Source: Shinisaurus crocodilurus
Taxonomy: Eukaryota > Chordata > Lepidosauria > Squamata > Shinisauridae
NCBI GenBank assembly: GCA_021292165.1
Contig: JAHFWL010000959.1
Coordinates: forward strand, 62,001 to 126,000
Length of the DNA: 64,000 bases
Direction: 5' to 3'
How positions within the stretch are numbered: position 1 is the first letter of the stretch; every line of letters begins with the position of its first letter. Below the pieces are notes generated by a model, which saw only the letters and a list, made by a program, of their open reading frames with translations, was not told where the DNA came from and searched no databases. A program made the position numbers and the translations under genes. Positions 9,451 through 20,819 of the stretch are shown here, one piece after another.

Positions 9451-12400
9451 CTTGGAAAGCAAAGGGAAAGTGAGGGCAACATAACCATGGATGGCTCAGG
9501 AACCTATCAAGTAGAAGCCTTTCCATCCTGGTTTTGGAGCATGTTGGCAATTGTTGATTGATTGGTTTAGCTCTCATGGCATTTGGGTGCTGTTTATTTC
9601 TTTTATTGTTGTTGTGTTTTTAATCATGTTTCTTGTGGAGAAAGCCAACCTAAGCCCCCTGCCTGACACACACACACTCACCAAGGAGGGGGGAAGGAGA
9701 CCCGGGGGGGGGGGGAGACAGCCAGTCTCCACAGATGCCAAAGGGGACAAACAACTTCTGCATAGAATCACCCCAGGGCGGAAGGCAGGAAGCATCACCA
9801 GGTTTGTCAATGCTCTCGCATATCAGCCCCATCTACATAAGACTTGAATACCTCTCCAGAGCAGACACTTCGGCACCCCTAAGAAATGGCCACTCAACAC
9901 CATAGGATGGGACCATTAAGCAAGTGGCTTCAAAGGGACCCCATCCCACGTGGGGAGGGCGTCACCCCACCTGACCCAAAGGCCGCCCCTCAGGGAGGGT
10001 GTCAACCCACCTGATCACGGAGGGAGGGGCTACCTGAAACACCAAGGTATAAAACACCCTGCGCAAGGGAACTGGTTGTTGTTCAGCAATCTTGCCCATG
10101 ACTGGGGCAAGGGAACGAAGGATCGGCAACCCCGGGTAGCCGCACCCAGCGCGCTCCAGCTAGCTGGAATCACTGGCCGCTTGGGTTGACTGGACCCCCG
10201 GGAAACCAAGCTGAAATCACTGGCCGCTTGGGTTGACTGGACCCCCGGGAAACCAAGCTGAAATCACTCACAAGCTGCTTGGGTAGACCGGGCCCCCGCC
10301 AGGAACCCAGCTAGCTGCTTGGGTAGACCGGGCCTCCGCCGGGAACCCAGCTAGCCGCTTGGGGAGACCAGGCCTCCGCCGGGAACCCAGCTAGCCGCGT
10401 GCGGTTGACCGGGCCTCTGCTGGGACCCGAGCTGAACTAACTAGCTGAGAGCCCTGAAATCACGGTGTCCTTGAGACTTCTTGCTTGTTACTTTGTACCG
10501 TACTGATAAGCTGTATTGCTGGCGTGGGTCTGGGTTTGTGAAGGTCATTTTGTAAATAAACTTGTTTTATAAAAGATACTTTTGTGGCTATAAGTTATCC
10601 CTTTGTTCTGGGCTAAGGGTGAGGCGCTGGGGACCTCGGAGAAGGCCCGCCCCAGGACTCGCTACCCCCCTTAGCATTGAACCTGCGCAGAAGACCAGGT
10701 TGTCGGTCTTCCACTTGGTGGCAGCGCTGGGATAACTTATTAGCCCAGAATATCTCCCAGACCCAAAGTAGCAAGAGCCTAAGGATCACCATGAGCGACC
10801 CAGAGCCTGACGGAGCGACTGGGGGAGCCGACCCACGGCGGCCCCTGCCCGCAACCCCCATCACCCCGGGGTTGGCGGCGCTGATCCGGCAGACGGAGCT
10901 GCAGAGGGAGCTGCTGGTGAGTCTGGCCCAGGGTGCCCGACCCAGGGGCCGCCCTAACCCAGCTCCGACAGGTGGGAGAGAGGATGTGGTGACCGAGGAC
11001 CCCGCTCCTCTGGAGCCTCTGGAGCCCCTCGAGCTTCCCTCGGAATGAATGGCCCCAACCCGCAACCAAAAAACAGGTGCAGGCTTTTCTGGGACTTGCG
11101 GGCTACTATCGGAAGTTTGTGCCACACTTCAGTCAGCTAGCAGCCCCTCTGACTGATCTTTGTAAGAAGCGCCAACCGAACAGGGTCCAGTGGACCGCGG
11201 CTTGCCAGACCACTTTCGACGGGTTAAAAGCCTGCCTCACGGCAGCTCCCATCCTACAAGCCCCAAACTTCGAATCCCCCTTCGTTCTACAGACAGATGC
11301 CTCTGAGGCCAGGATGGGGGCGGTGTTGTTACAGGCGAAGGTGGGAGAAGGGCTGCGCCCCGTTGCATACCTGAGCAAGAAACTCCTGCCCAGAGAACGT
11401 AGTCTTGCCACCATTGAGAAGGAGTGCCAGGCCGTGGTGTGGGCCATCACCAAGTTGCGCCCCTAACTCTGGGGGAAACGGTTCCGCCTGCAGACTGACC
11501 ATTCCCCCCTGTGCTGGTTAGATAGAGTCAAGGGCAACAACCAAAAACTCCTACGGTGGAGTCTGGCGCTGCAAGACTTTGACTTCGAAATTGAGCACAT
11601 CAAGGGTAAGGACAATGTCTTGGCTGATGCACTCTCCCGGGCTTTCTCAGGAGATGGGCAAGTCGATGGGAAATTGGGGTGTGGGACCCCAATGCCATCT
11701 TTTCCCCGGGGGGGGAGATGTGGAGAAAGCCAACCTAAAACCCCTTTCTGACACACACACACTCACCAAGGAGGGGGGAAGGAGACCCAGGGGGCAGAGA
11801 CAGCCAGTCTCCACAGAGACCAAAGGGGACAAACAACATCTGCATAGAATCACCCCAGGGGGGAAGGCAGGAAGCATCACCAGGTTTGTCAATGCTCTCG
11901 CATATCAGCCCCATCTACATAAGACTTGAATACCTCGCCAGAGCAGACACTTCGGCACCCCTAAGAAATGGCCACTCAACACCATAGGATGGGACCATTA
12001 AGCAAGTGGCTTCAAAGGGACCCCATCCCATGGGGGGAGGGCGTCACCCCACCTGACCCAAAAGGCCGCCCCTCAGGGAGGGTGTCAACCCACCTGATCA
12101 CGGAGGGAGGGGCTACCTGAAACACCAAGGTATAAAACACCCTGCACAAGGGAACTGGTTGTTGTTCAGCAATCTTGCCCATGACTGGGGCAAGGGAACG
12201 AAGGATCGACAACCCCGGGTAGCTGCACCCGGCGCGCTCCACCTAGCTGGAATCACTGGCCGCTTGGGTTGACCGGACCCCCGGGAAACCAAGCTGAAAT
12301 CACTCACAAGCCGCTTGTGGCTCAAGACCGGGCCCCGGCCAGGAACCCAGCTAGCCGCTTGGGTAGACCGGGCCTCCGCCGGGAACCCAGCTAGCCGCGT

Positions 12401-15400
12401 GCGGTTGACCGGGCCTCGGCAGAGGCCCGAGCTGAACTAACTAGCTGAGAGCCCTGAAATCACGGTGTCCTTGAGACTTCTTGCTTGTTACTTTGTACCA
12501 TACTGATAAGCTGTATTGCTGGCGTGGGTCTGGGTTTGTGAAGGTCATTTTGTAAATAAACTTGTTTTATAAAAGATACTTTTGTGGCTATAAGTTATCC
12601 CTTTGTTCTGGGCTAAGGGTGAGGCGCTGGGGACCTTGGAGAAGGCCCGCCCCAGGACTCGCTACCCCCCTTAGCATTGAACCCGCGCAGAAGACCAGGT
12701 TGTCGGTCTTCCACTTTTCTAATGTATTTGTTTTTGCATGTTATGTTTTAATTAAGTGATTGTTTGTAATCTGTATTTTATTGTTAGCCACCTTGAGCAC
12801 CATTTTTTTGGTGGAAAGGTGGGGTATAAATTAAACAAGCAAACAAACCAATCAATTTACTGGTATACTCTCAAGGAACCCAGGGGATTAGATTCATATG
12901 AGAGGAAGGGCAACAGAATTGCCAGAACCCCCAACAAATAGGAAGTGCCCTGCTTGATCCAATTAAGTGTTCTCATTCGGTTAAGTGTTCCCAGTTTTCT
13001 CATTTTAACAGCAGACAGAGAGATGCCCCTGGGAGCTCACCAGGAGGCCAGGAAGGTGACACCCATCCCCTTTTGTTTATTCTCGGCTTCTGGTAATTCA
13101 GAGGTAAAATGCTTCTAAGCATGGAAGGTCTACTTGACTGCCATGGTAAATAGACGTTGATGGATCTATCCTCTGTGAATGGCCACCAACGCTAGCATCG
13201 ATAACCACATCTTATTAGGACAATCATGTAGTTGTTTCCATTTCCATAAATACAAAACTGGAGGGGGAGGGATCAATTACTACAATTTCTAACGTTTCTT
13301 GGAACTAGTCCTCATGATGCTTAAACTGCTTTAAATAGAAAGTGTGGGTGAATCATCCAATTCCCCTGCATGAATGGAGAGAAAATTACACATGCATGCA
13401 TCTCTCACTAAAAATGACAAACCATGAATACCAAAGAATAAAATGACATTTTTAAAAACCCTGCAGTTGTTTTATTCCACTGGAACTAGTTATCATTACC
13501 TGTAATGAAGCTGAGAACCAGCACGTGACATTTCAAGATAGACCAAATCTGTTTCCTCCTTACTTCTTTTCAGGTACTGGAAATTTGATGCTTCCAAAGT
13601 GGAATAAAAGAGATAGAGAGAAAGACGAGAAGGAGTGAAAATGGGTTATTATTCTGTGGTATCATCCTTGTTATCAATTGTCTTGCCCAACCTTCTCCAA
13701 CCTGGTGCCCTCCAGATGTTTTGGACTACAACTCCTATCATCCCCAACTATGCAGGTTTGGGAAATTTGGCCTCTCCCCCACCCTGCCCAAACCAGGCCA
13801 GAGAAGGGTTGGTTTCTTGACAGACTGATGTGCTGCTGACTCCAGGCAAGTCCATTGCCCATTATTAATTTATTTCTTAAGATACCTTATGCTGCACCCT
13901 TCTGTTTTAATCTCAGTACACATGGCTGCTTACAATACAGACATTTCAAATAAATTTAATAGTGTCAATAAAACAGTACAACATTAAACAGGGATGCATT
14001 ACTGCAGAGGGAATTTTTTTTAACATAGTTCAGTCCACTAAAACATAACTCCACCCAGCAGAGCACAAACCTGCTAGAACAAAAAATACCTTCAATAAAT
14101 GAGGGGGAGTCAAGAGAGAGGGCTTAGGCAAAGCTCCTGAGGCAAGGAGTTCCACAGGTTGAGAGCAACCACAGAAATGGCCCTCACCCAAGTCCCAAGC
14201 AACCATGCTTCCACCACAGTCAGGACCCAGTGAAGAGCCTCCCATGCAGATCTTAAGGCTTGTACCAGGCTAAGAAATGAAAGGGAATGTCCACGATCCC
14301 CATCACATACCACGTTTCTTCCTCCCACAATAAAAAGCAAGTGGGACCATCAGGATCACAAGTGGGAGAGCCGAGAAAGCATATAGCACTGACGGAGCAT
14401 ATGCGTTTGGTGCCCAAACTGCAGAAAGAAAAGAAGGGGAGGGATTCTGGTGCCTGAACATTTCCTCTTCATGAAGGAACTGAACGCAATGTCTAAGAAT
14501 GCAGAAACTTCATTTTAGTATATAATTAACTGCCTTTTAAAGTACCGATTAAAAACACACACACGTTCTCAGCCTAAATGTTTGCTCAAAGGAAGAAAAA
14601 AAAAGATCTTGCATCACTTCCTGAAGTGGTTCAGATTTTCTGGGTCAGACTTTTCTGGACGAGTTCTGTAGGAAGGAAGTTGGAGCTGGGGAGCAACCAC
14701 TAAAGAATGTCTTTGTCCCCCTCTTGCTCTCGTTCCCCTCCCCTTTCTTCCGTATGTGTGAGCTGGTTACAGTTACAGAGGGCTGTTCCCAGTTGACCAT
14801 AGCAGGTGAGAAAGATACATAGGAAGAGATGGGCAATGCTATTTAAGATACTTGAAGTGAAACGGAAACCAGAGTACTTTTACTACTTTGTAAATAAACC
14901 TTCTCCAACCTAGTACCCTCCAGATATGTTGGACTGCAACACCCATCATTCCTAGCCAGCATGTTGCAGTCCAGCACATTTGGAGGCCACCAGGTTGGAG
15001 AAGGCCACTCTAAAGTTTTACCCTTAATGGCTGCATTAAAATAATTTTACATAAATAGATAAATAATCTACCTGCTTAGAATTCAAACATCAAACACAAA
15101 AGGGTCAACCCACTGCTAAAGCAGAGTCTAACCACTAGATGCAGCTACCACCACCAAATGACTCACCTGTGAGGTACACCTTCTGGCTCCAGGGAGACAT
15201 AACCCACCGGTTTCTCATTCTTTCCTCATATCTACAAGCCACCTCCCCAGTGTGGATGGGCCTGGCCTGTGAGATGCTTAAAGAGGCTTCTGGGGAGGTA
15301 TTCCCAGGTTCTCTGGAGACCCTTGGAGAATCTTCATTGTTGGAGGTCATCTCGACCCCATCCCTGTAGAAATGGAACCTTTTCTCTGTGTTGTCCCCAT

Positions 15401-18400
15401 TGGCCAAGCAAGTGATGAGCAGGGGGTCACCTTCCTTCACTACTCTGGATGGAGGATTCACCTTCAGCATTGGAGGAGGAGGGGGATCTGGAGGAGTTAT
15501 CCACAGAGGAGAGAAGGTTAGCAGGGCCCATGATATGACTGAGTGGTTATGCTTCCCTGTGGTGCCCTGGCTTTTAACAGGAAGCCATATCTAGCTCAGA
15601 CCAAGAATCATGGGTCTGAAATGGGTATTATCTTTGTAAGGATAGAGAATTCCTATGTGTTGCAAGTTCCATGGTGAAATGTGGAGCTTAGAATGTCTGT
15701 TTTATAAACAGTGACCATACCAAACAGCATGTCTAAATAAAAAAATTATTTAAGCCACACACTGTTGATATTTTGCCCCAGTCGAGGAGCAGAGTCTGTG
15801 AGTGTGTGGCCAGTACAATCATTTGCTTGCAGGGCTGGATGCTGAGCTGGAGCAGCCAAGGAATATGGAAATGCCTACATAAAACCTCCAGGGATATTGT
15901 AGGCAGGCCCCACTCCTGTACTGATACAGCTCCCGTGCTGATATGCGGAAAGGTCTTAGGGCAGGAGAGCTGAGAAAGTGTAGCGTAGTGGTGAGAGTGT
16001 TGGACTGGGACTCGGGAAATCTGGGTTCTAGTCCCCGCTCGGCCATGAAACTCACTGGGTGACTCTGGGCCAGTCACTGACTCTCAGCCTAACCTACCTC
16101 ACAGGGTTGATGTTAGGATAAAATGGAGAGGTGGAGAAGGATTATGTAAGCCGCCTTGGGTTCCTTGCAGGAAAAAAGGCGGGGTATAAATATAATAAAT
16201 AAATAAAAGGACATCCTATAGAGCAAGCAGGAAATGAGAAGGGGCCTCTCTTGTCAATTGTGAACTGCTGTATTCTTGCACCTTAAAATACCTCCAAAAC
16301 AGAACCTCGAATGAATCCCTATTTATGAGTAACTCCATATCATGTATGAATAAACAGCCCACAATTGCAAATCCATTAAAACCTTGCTGGGGGAACCTTC
16401 GCATGGGAGGCACTGAATGTATTTACCAAGATATGCAAAAGTTCTGCATAGGACAAAAAGAATGTGAGATTTTTAGAAAATGTGAATGTGGAAGAAAGCA
16501 AAACTGACAGGCTCACCCATCCATTATACACTACTTCATTTTTTAAACTCTGTATCCATAAGCATTTGCTCACACACTCCTTCCTTCTTATCTGTACTTC
16601 TCCCCTCCCCCCCCCCATGTCATTTTGTTCTCTCCCACACTGTCAATATATAAATTGAACCTTCTTTGGGGCAGGGACCTGTATTTGACTTTTTTTAAAA
16701 AAATGTTTCTCTGGAAGGCACCTTGATGTATACTGATGGCACTATATGGATAAATGAAGAGATAAATAATATAAGAAAAGAAGCATGTGAAAATGCAACT
16801 TTTTTTGAAAAGACTAAAAACAATACCTTGTTTTTTAGGACACATTTTTGAAATATGTTAGCATATTCTGCCCCATGTTCTTTCTTTGGCCAAATCATCC
16901 AAATTTCAGCTCATCCTCCCAGAGGCCCTTCCAAGAGACATGCATGGAAAAAGGGGGCTCACCCATCACGGTAATCCTGATGGAGATGCTATCCGGCGAT
17001 GGAATCTGCTTTTGGGATTCCACAACAGAGTACCTGCAGGAGTACTCTCCGCTGTCTTGTGCAGAGAGGTGCAGCAAGTATGTGAAGGAGGAGTCCGCAG
17101 AGGGTGGAAGGTGAAGGATATACAGCAGCCATTTCTGATTGGTAAACCCAACGCTTGACATGTTTTGGTTTTCAGGAGCTGAGCACGTGAGGTTGACGGT
17201 TTCCCCGCTTCTGTAGATGTCTTGTTTTGGGGACACAGAGAAGTGTGGTGGGCTTGGAGGGGGATGTCCTGAGAAGCAAAGCAGAAGCTCACAGAGAATG
17301 GGTGAGTTGGGAAAAGTAAAGCTTTATTAGCAAAACTATTAATTTCCCCAAAAATGTAGGTCAGACTCACACAGCTCAGTCTTATTGGAACAACAATATT
17401 CCCTCTCCCCAGGTAATCCTGGTTATGTGTAGTTCTGGGTGGTGTCGGGACCCCACCTTGAACAGAAGAGCCTCAGCACCTCACCGATCTACAACTCTTA
17501 CAGGAAGCCTTGACAGTTAAACTGTTAGATATTGGTTTTAGTGTAAGTAAGGCTTAATAAATAAATAAATAAATAAATAAATAAACCTCAACAAGACCCT
17601 TCTCTCACACCTCTCTCCATTTATATTGGCGTGAGGTTCTGTCAGAAGCCATCTTATAAGGTCCAGCTGAGACGGTGCAGTTTTGAAATTTGGATGACTG
17701 TTGAATAGATTCCTCTCACCCCAGGGACACAGATTGTCTCTGTGTGAAGCAGGTTTTTTTGGCAAATTCCAGAGTGCAACCCCTTCTGGAATCAGAAGAA
17801 AGCACCGTCTTCTAACTTCTTAAGGACTTCTAGATTTGTCATGGCATGAACTTGTAAGCACCAGAACCCATCATTTCATCATTTCATCATTTTCACTGAT
17901 ACACACAGCAGATAAAGTGGGTTCTTCTGGTCCATGGATGCTGATGCCACATTAAACATGTTAGTCTTTTCGAGTGCTACAAGGCTCCTTATTTAGTTTC
18001 ACTTCATCCCCCACAAAATCATCCCAACGTGATTCCTAAGTGAAAAAGTACTGAGTGGTGGTGATTTGAAAACTAATGTTCAAAACCCATACTACACTTA
18101 TTTCCTTCACATCCATTTACTGGATTATTTTATGCTTCTGATTCAAGGTCCTACTGCAGAGACTCATGTGGCTGTGAATGTACTTTGTTTATATTATTTG
18201 ACTTGATTGTAAGACAGCCACTTCTTTAGTTTCTTCTATGTAAAGTTGAGTCAATGAAACTTTATAAGATCATTCAAATCTAATCAGAGTTTTACACTGG
18301 GGGGGGCAGTGGGTCAAAAAATGCAAAGCGCTCTAGATCTGTGGCTCAAGACAGTGCCCCTCCTTGCAATAGGCCTATACCCTGTTTTTCCCATGGCATG

Positions 18401-19514
18401 TCCTCCTGGCAACACAGAGGTGCCTCCATCTAGAATCAGCCTTCAGACTTTGAGTACCTGCATCTAGGGATGTCAGAGAAATCTGGCACAGATTCAAATG
18501 AGTTTGGATTATTATCCATCCAAGCTGCAGAGTCTGCAGCGGAGCAGCTTAGCCTTTTCCCGAGTCGTGCAGATTCCACGGACTTATGGACCAGTTTATT
18601 ACTTTTGGGGGGGATTTGCGGAAGTATTGCGCACTTGTGCAAATGGAATGAAATTCTCGTATATCCCTAAAAAAAAATAAATCCAATTCCATCAGTGAGT
18701 GGACAATGGAATAAAAAGACACCCAGCAGTCCACAGAACACAGACAGAATGGATTTAACAAAACACGTACATGACCTGCATGTGAGGTGGAAAGCAGGCT
18801 CGTGCTTTTTTTATTACTACCAAGAAAATGTAAAATTCATTTTAAAAAAACCAAAAAATCAGCAGCCCACTCTATGGTCCCCTTAATCGGGTCCATAATT
18901 TCCCATGAGCTCATAGTGCCTGTCCCTCCTTTCTGCCTACAGGGGTCCTTGACAGCAGGAGTTTTGTATTCAGATCAGAAATAAAGGAAAGGAATGACCT
19001 TTGAGCAACAAGGGAATCCAGTATTTTGGGGTTCCTCTTAGCTCGGGGCCTGGATGCAATGAATCTGCTGCTACCAAGAATGCTCCCTTATTCCTGGCAA
19101 GATTCCTCTTGCTCCCTCTCTGCCTTTAGCAATTGATAACAAGCAAGAATCTGGCTGGGGAAGGTAGTCTTATCAGTATACTCTGGAAACCTTCAGCTGT
19201 TGGATTTCTGCCTGTTGCGGAGCTATTGAACGCACGACTGTGCCAGACGATTAAAAAGGGAACTCCTGGCCTCTAAAACTGGCTGAAATCAATAATATTT
19301 TAGCAAGAACAGAAGTCAGCTTTACCTGCATAGGCTGATTGCCAGAGGAGTTGGAGTTGGAGCGAGACTGGAAGAGAAAACAAAAACAGAAGGAAAAAAC
19401 AGTGAAAAATCGGAGAGGGGAGAGAGAGAGATGGATGGGTGTTGAGATTCCCACCTGAGATGGGCAGACAGAAGAGGAAGGCCACAAACCTGCCACCAAA
19501 GCAACAGGCTCCAT
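9234..19514 (-). CDS. IgR-1: two-Ig-domain leukocyte Ig-like receptor, seven exons
   Basis: Predicted type I membrane receptor of the LRC/FcR-like superfamily. Exons in transcript order are 19490-19514, 19326-19367, 16963-17268, 15167-15487, 14311-14418, 13500-13590 and 9234-9450. Every junction has AG/GT, the phases agree and the sum is 1110 nt, or 369 aa plus stop. Layout: signal peptide, Ig domain with NLTCSAP and GEYSCRY cysteines, Ig domain with ITCLANG and GEVACRYEE, a TM segment without charge, then a basic stop-transfer. The tail differs from the two paralogues: its first cytoplasmic exon is 91 nt instead of 104, so the last exon is read in another frame. It lacks the first ITIM tyrosine and carries a YLEM (YxxM) motif. 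A gypsy element sits in the last intron. It may be a functional divergent receptor or a decaying gene; the fully open frame favours the first. Family assignment is firm, orthology is not. Confidence 0.72.
9634..10715 (+). mobile_element. 5' LTR of an internally deleted gypsy element
   Basis: 1082 bp, preceded by target duplication TTTCT (9629-9633). It is followed at once by the primer-binding site. It carries two 47-bp repeat units and three of the shorter 40-bp type. It lies in the last intron of IgR-1, antisense to the gene. Confidence 0.93.
10716..10733 (+). promoter_or_regulatory. Primer-binding site, tRNA-Leu type
   Basis: TGGTGGCAGCGCTGGGAT directly follows the LTR. It matches the complement of the 3' end of vertebrate tRNA-Leu (AAG/UAG type) at 17 of 18 positions, from memory of that tRNA. 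Confidence 0.7.
10791..11048 (+). pseudogene. Gypsy gag N-terminal fragment
   Basis: An ATG 75 bp past the LTR opens an 85-codon frame (MSDPEPDGATGGADPRRPLP) that ends at a TGA at the internal deletion joint. Its position after the PBS identifies it as the gag start. No capsid or zinc knuckle remains. Confidence 0.6.
11056..11718 (+). pseudogene. Gypsy pol remnant: RT thumb and RNase H
   Basis: QAFLGLAGYYRKFVPHFS marks the end of reverse transcriptase. RNase H motifs follow: FVLQTDASE, IEKECQAVVWAI, TDHSPLCWL and VLADALSR. One TAA at 11464-11466 breaks the frame after KLRP. Protease, most of RT and integrase are absent. RNase H is the last coding domain, about 30 codons before the polypurine tract (GGGGGGGAGA) that abuts the 3' LTR. 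Confidence 0.88.
11719..12715 (+). mobile_element. 3' LTR of the internally deleted gypsy element
   Basis: 997 bp, followed by the matching duplication TTTCT (12716-12720). It is shorter than the 5' LTR mainly because it holds fewer tandem units (one 47-bp, two 40-bp). The element as a whole is 9634-12715. Confidence 0.93.
13500..13590 (-). CDS. IgR-1 exon 6, shortened cytoplasmic exon with YxxM
   Basis: The acceptor region (TTTATTCCACTTTGGAAG) aligns with the acceptor of IgR-2 31227-31330. The exon is 91 nt rather than 104 and ends in phase 2 before GTAATG. It encodes KEETDLVYLEMSRAG, including YLEM, a YxxM motif known in other proteins to bind PI3K p85 SH2 domains. The homologous exons of IgR-2 and IgR-3 have no tyrosine. 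Confidence 0.6.
13688..13762 (+). mobile_element. Half copy of hAT-like MITE
   Basis: CCTTCTCCAACCTGGTGCCC and ACTACAACTCCTATCATCCC; only the left arm is preserved, 98 bp upstream (gene strand) of IgR-1 exon 6. Confidence 0.6.
14311..14418 (-). CDS. IgR-1 exon 5, transmembrane segment
   Basis: A 108-nt exon, acceptor TTTCTGCAG, donor GTATGT. It codes about 20 hydrophobic residues (LPLVILMVPLAFYC core) followed by GRKKR as stop-transfer. No charged residue lies inside the membrane span, unlike IgR-2. Confidence 0.8.
14897..15012 (+). mobile_element. Diverged hAT-like MITE
   Basis: CTTCTCCAACCTAGTACCCT at one end and ACCAGGTTGGAGAAGG at the other. The termini are eroded. Confidence 0.65.
15167..15487 (-). 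CDS. IgR-1 exon 4, membrane-proximal Ig domain
   Basis: A 321-nt phase 1-1 exon with acceptor CTCCAG and donor GTGAGT. It encodes a DPPPPP hinge start, GDPLLITCLANG, RFHFYRDGVE and HTGEVACRYEE. It is the same domain class and size as IgR-2 32411-32731 and close to IgR-3 53894-54208. Confidence 0.85.
15976..16206 (+). mobile_element. tRNA-derived SINE (CORE-SINE-like)
   Basis: Second copy of the same family, in the intron between IgR-1 Ig domains 1 and 2, with B box near 16024 and an (AATA)n tail. Confidence 0.85.
16963..17268 (-). CDS. IgR-1 exon 3, Ig domain 1
   Basis: A 306-nt phase 1-1 exon with acceptor CTTCTCAG and donor GTGAGC. The domain has a proline-rich start, RSGETVNLTCSAP around the first cysteine and DSGEYSCRYS around the second. 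It resembles the middle domains of the paralogues. The flanking intron at 17.3-17.7 kb matches the intron upstream of the IgR-3 first Ig exon (61.9-62.3 kb), so this exon occupies the first-domain position. Confidence 0.8.
17555..17586 (+). repeat. (AATA)n tract
   Basis: Seven to eight AATA units in the IgR-1 intron 5' of Ig domain 1. Confidence 0.85.
18466..18672 (+). repeat. Possible short non-autonomous DNA element
   Basis: Starts CTAGGGATGTCAGAGAAAT and ends CTCGTATATCCCTA, giving weak inverted termini. It lies in the IgR-1 intron after the leader. No clean target duplication was found. Confidence 0.35.
19326..19367 (-). CDS. IgR-1 exon 2, second half of signal peptide
   Basis: A 42-nt mini-exon with acceptor CTTCCAG and donor GTAAAG. 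Joined to exon 1 it gives a hydrophobic leader ending QLLWQSAYAG, typical of a cleavable signal peptide. It is phase 1 on both sides, as expected for this family. Confidence 0.6.
19490..19514 (-). CDS. IgR-1 exon 1, start codon and first half of signal peptide
   Basis: The exon codes MEPVALVA and ends in phase 1 before a GTTTGT donor. It was chosen because the IgR-2 locus has a matching start exon at 43134-43164, with similar donor and upstream sequence. The 120-bp intron to exon 2 is like the short first intron of mammalian LILR genes. Confidence 0.62.
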
Positions 19515-20073
19515 GCTCAGACAAGGTCCCTTGACGGTCATGGCTGAGTTTTCAGGTCCACCACCATCCTGCTGCCCTTCCGAAGAAAGATCACAAACGG
19601 TATCTCCTCCTCAACTCTGTTCTCTCACAACACAAAGATCACAGCAGGAAGCACATCTCTCCCACACACCCTGCAGCCACACCCCTCGCCAAGCACACCA
19701 CACCACGCAGCTCATGGGGGGGGGGGTCTTGCTGTTACGATGATAGGTGTTATTTAAAACTGTCAAGGGCAGCTAACCACATCCATCTTTACTGTGGTTT
19801 CTCCTATCCTCCCTCGCCACTAACGCCTCTTCGGAAACCAAAGAGTGGCAATGTGGGGGCAGGAGGTGAGAAAGCGGAGGAACAAAGCAAGTGTGTGCAG
19901 CTGACATGAAAAGCTGAACTCTCCATAACCTCCGTGCATTGTGCACCACGATGTGCACCTTGGTAGGTACGGACAGGAAACTCTGTTTCAGTAGGGTTGG
20001 GAGAGAGCAGAGGAGGTTGTCAGAAGCAGCTCCAGCACCCACAGCACCGACCAAGGAAGGGGTTTCCATGGAT

Positions 20074-20210
20074 CAGTGTTCTCCAACCTTGGGCCCCCAG
20101 ATGTTTTTTGGCCTACAACTCCCAGCATGCCCCAGCCAGCTACGCTGGCTGGGGCATGCTGGGAGTTGTAGGCCAAAAAACATCTGGGGGCCCAAGGTTG
20201 GAGAACACTG
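20074..20210 (+). mobile_element. Palindromic hAT-like MITE
   Basis: Same family as 5888-6022, nearly perfect palindrome. CCATGGAT occurs on both sides but is offset by two bases on the right. Confidence 0.85.
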
Positions 20211-20819
20211 ATCCATGGATCAACCTTCCACTTCTACAAATTCAACCACATAGACCATCCATTGTGTTGACTGCTGGATTCAGACTTCACACAGCTTCAG
20301 GTAACATAATGGGTTTATTATTAACAGTGCTCTCACTCTCTCTTTCTCTTTGACAGGGCTTTTCATGCAGGCCTGCATTCTGGGTGCCTTCTGCATCCTG
20401 GCCCCAGGGCCCACTGAAGCCCCAAGGAGGAGAGCAGGAGCAGCAGCAGGGCAGGAGCCTCTGGGAGCAGGAGGGGATGCATCATAACAACATCTGCCTC
20501 CCGTGCGACCTCCCATTGCTGCTGCCTCGAAGAGGACGCCAGTCAAGCCAGCAGAGGGAATTGATGACGCTGACATTGCCAGCCCAGCAACTTCTGGAGG
20601 ATGGGAGATACACCCTGACCCTGGGCCTGATGTGAGCTGACTTCAGCAGGACTGACGCCGAAGGGGGCAATGCCAAAGGCACCCCTTTGGATGTTGCATG
20701 GTGGATGAGGATGAGTTGTTGCTTTCAGCCCACTGGAAGAGGATGTTCTGGAATGACAAACTGGTGAGAGGAGGGGAGCTAAGGAAAGGCTCTGTTTGCC
20801 CAGAGGACAACCAGGGGGC

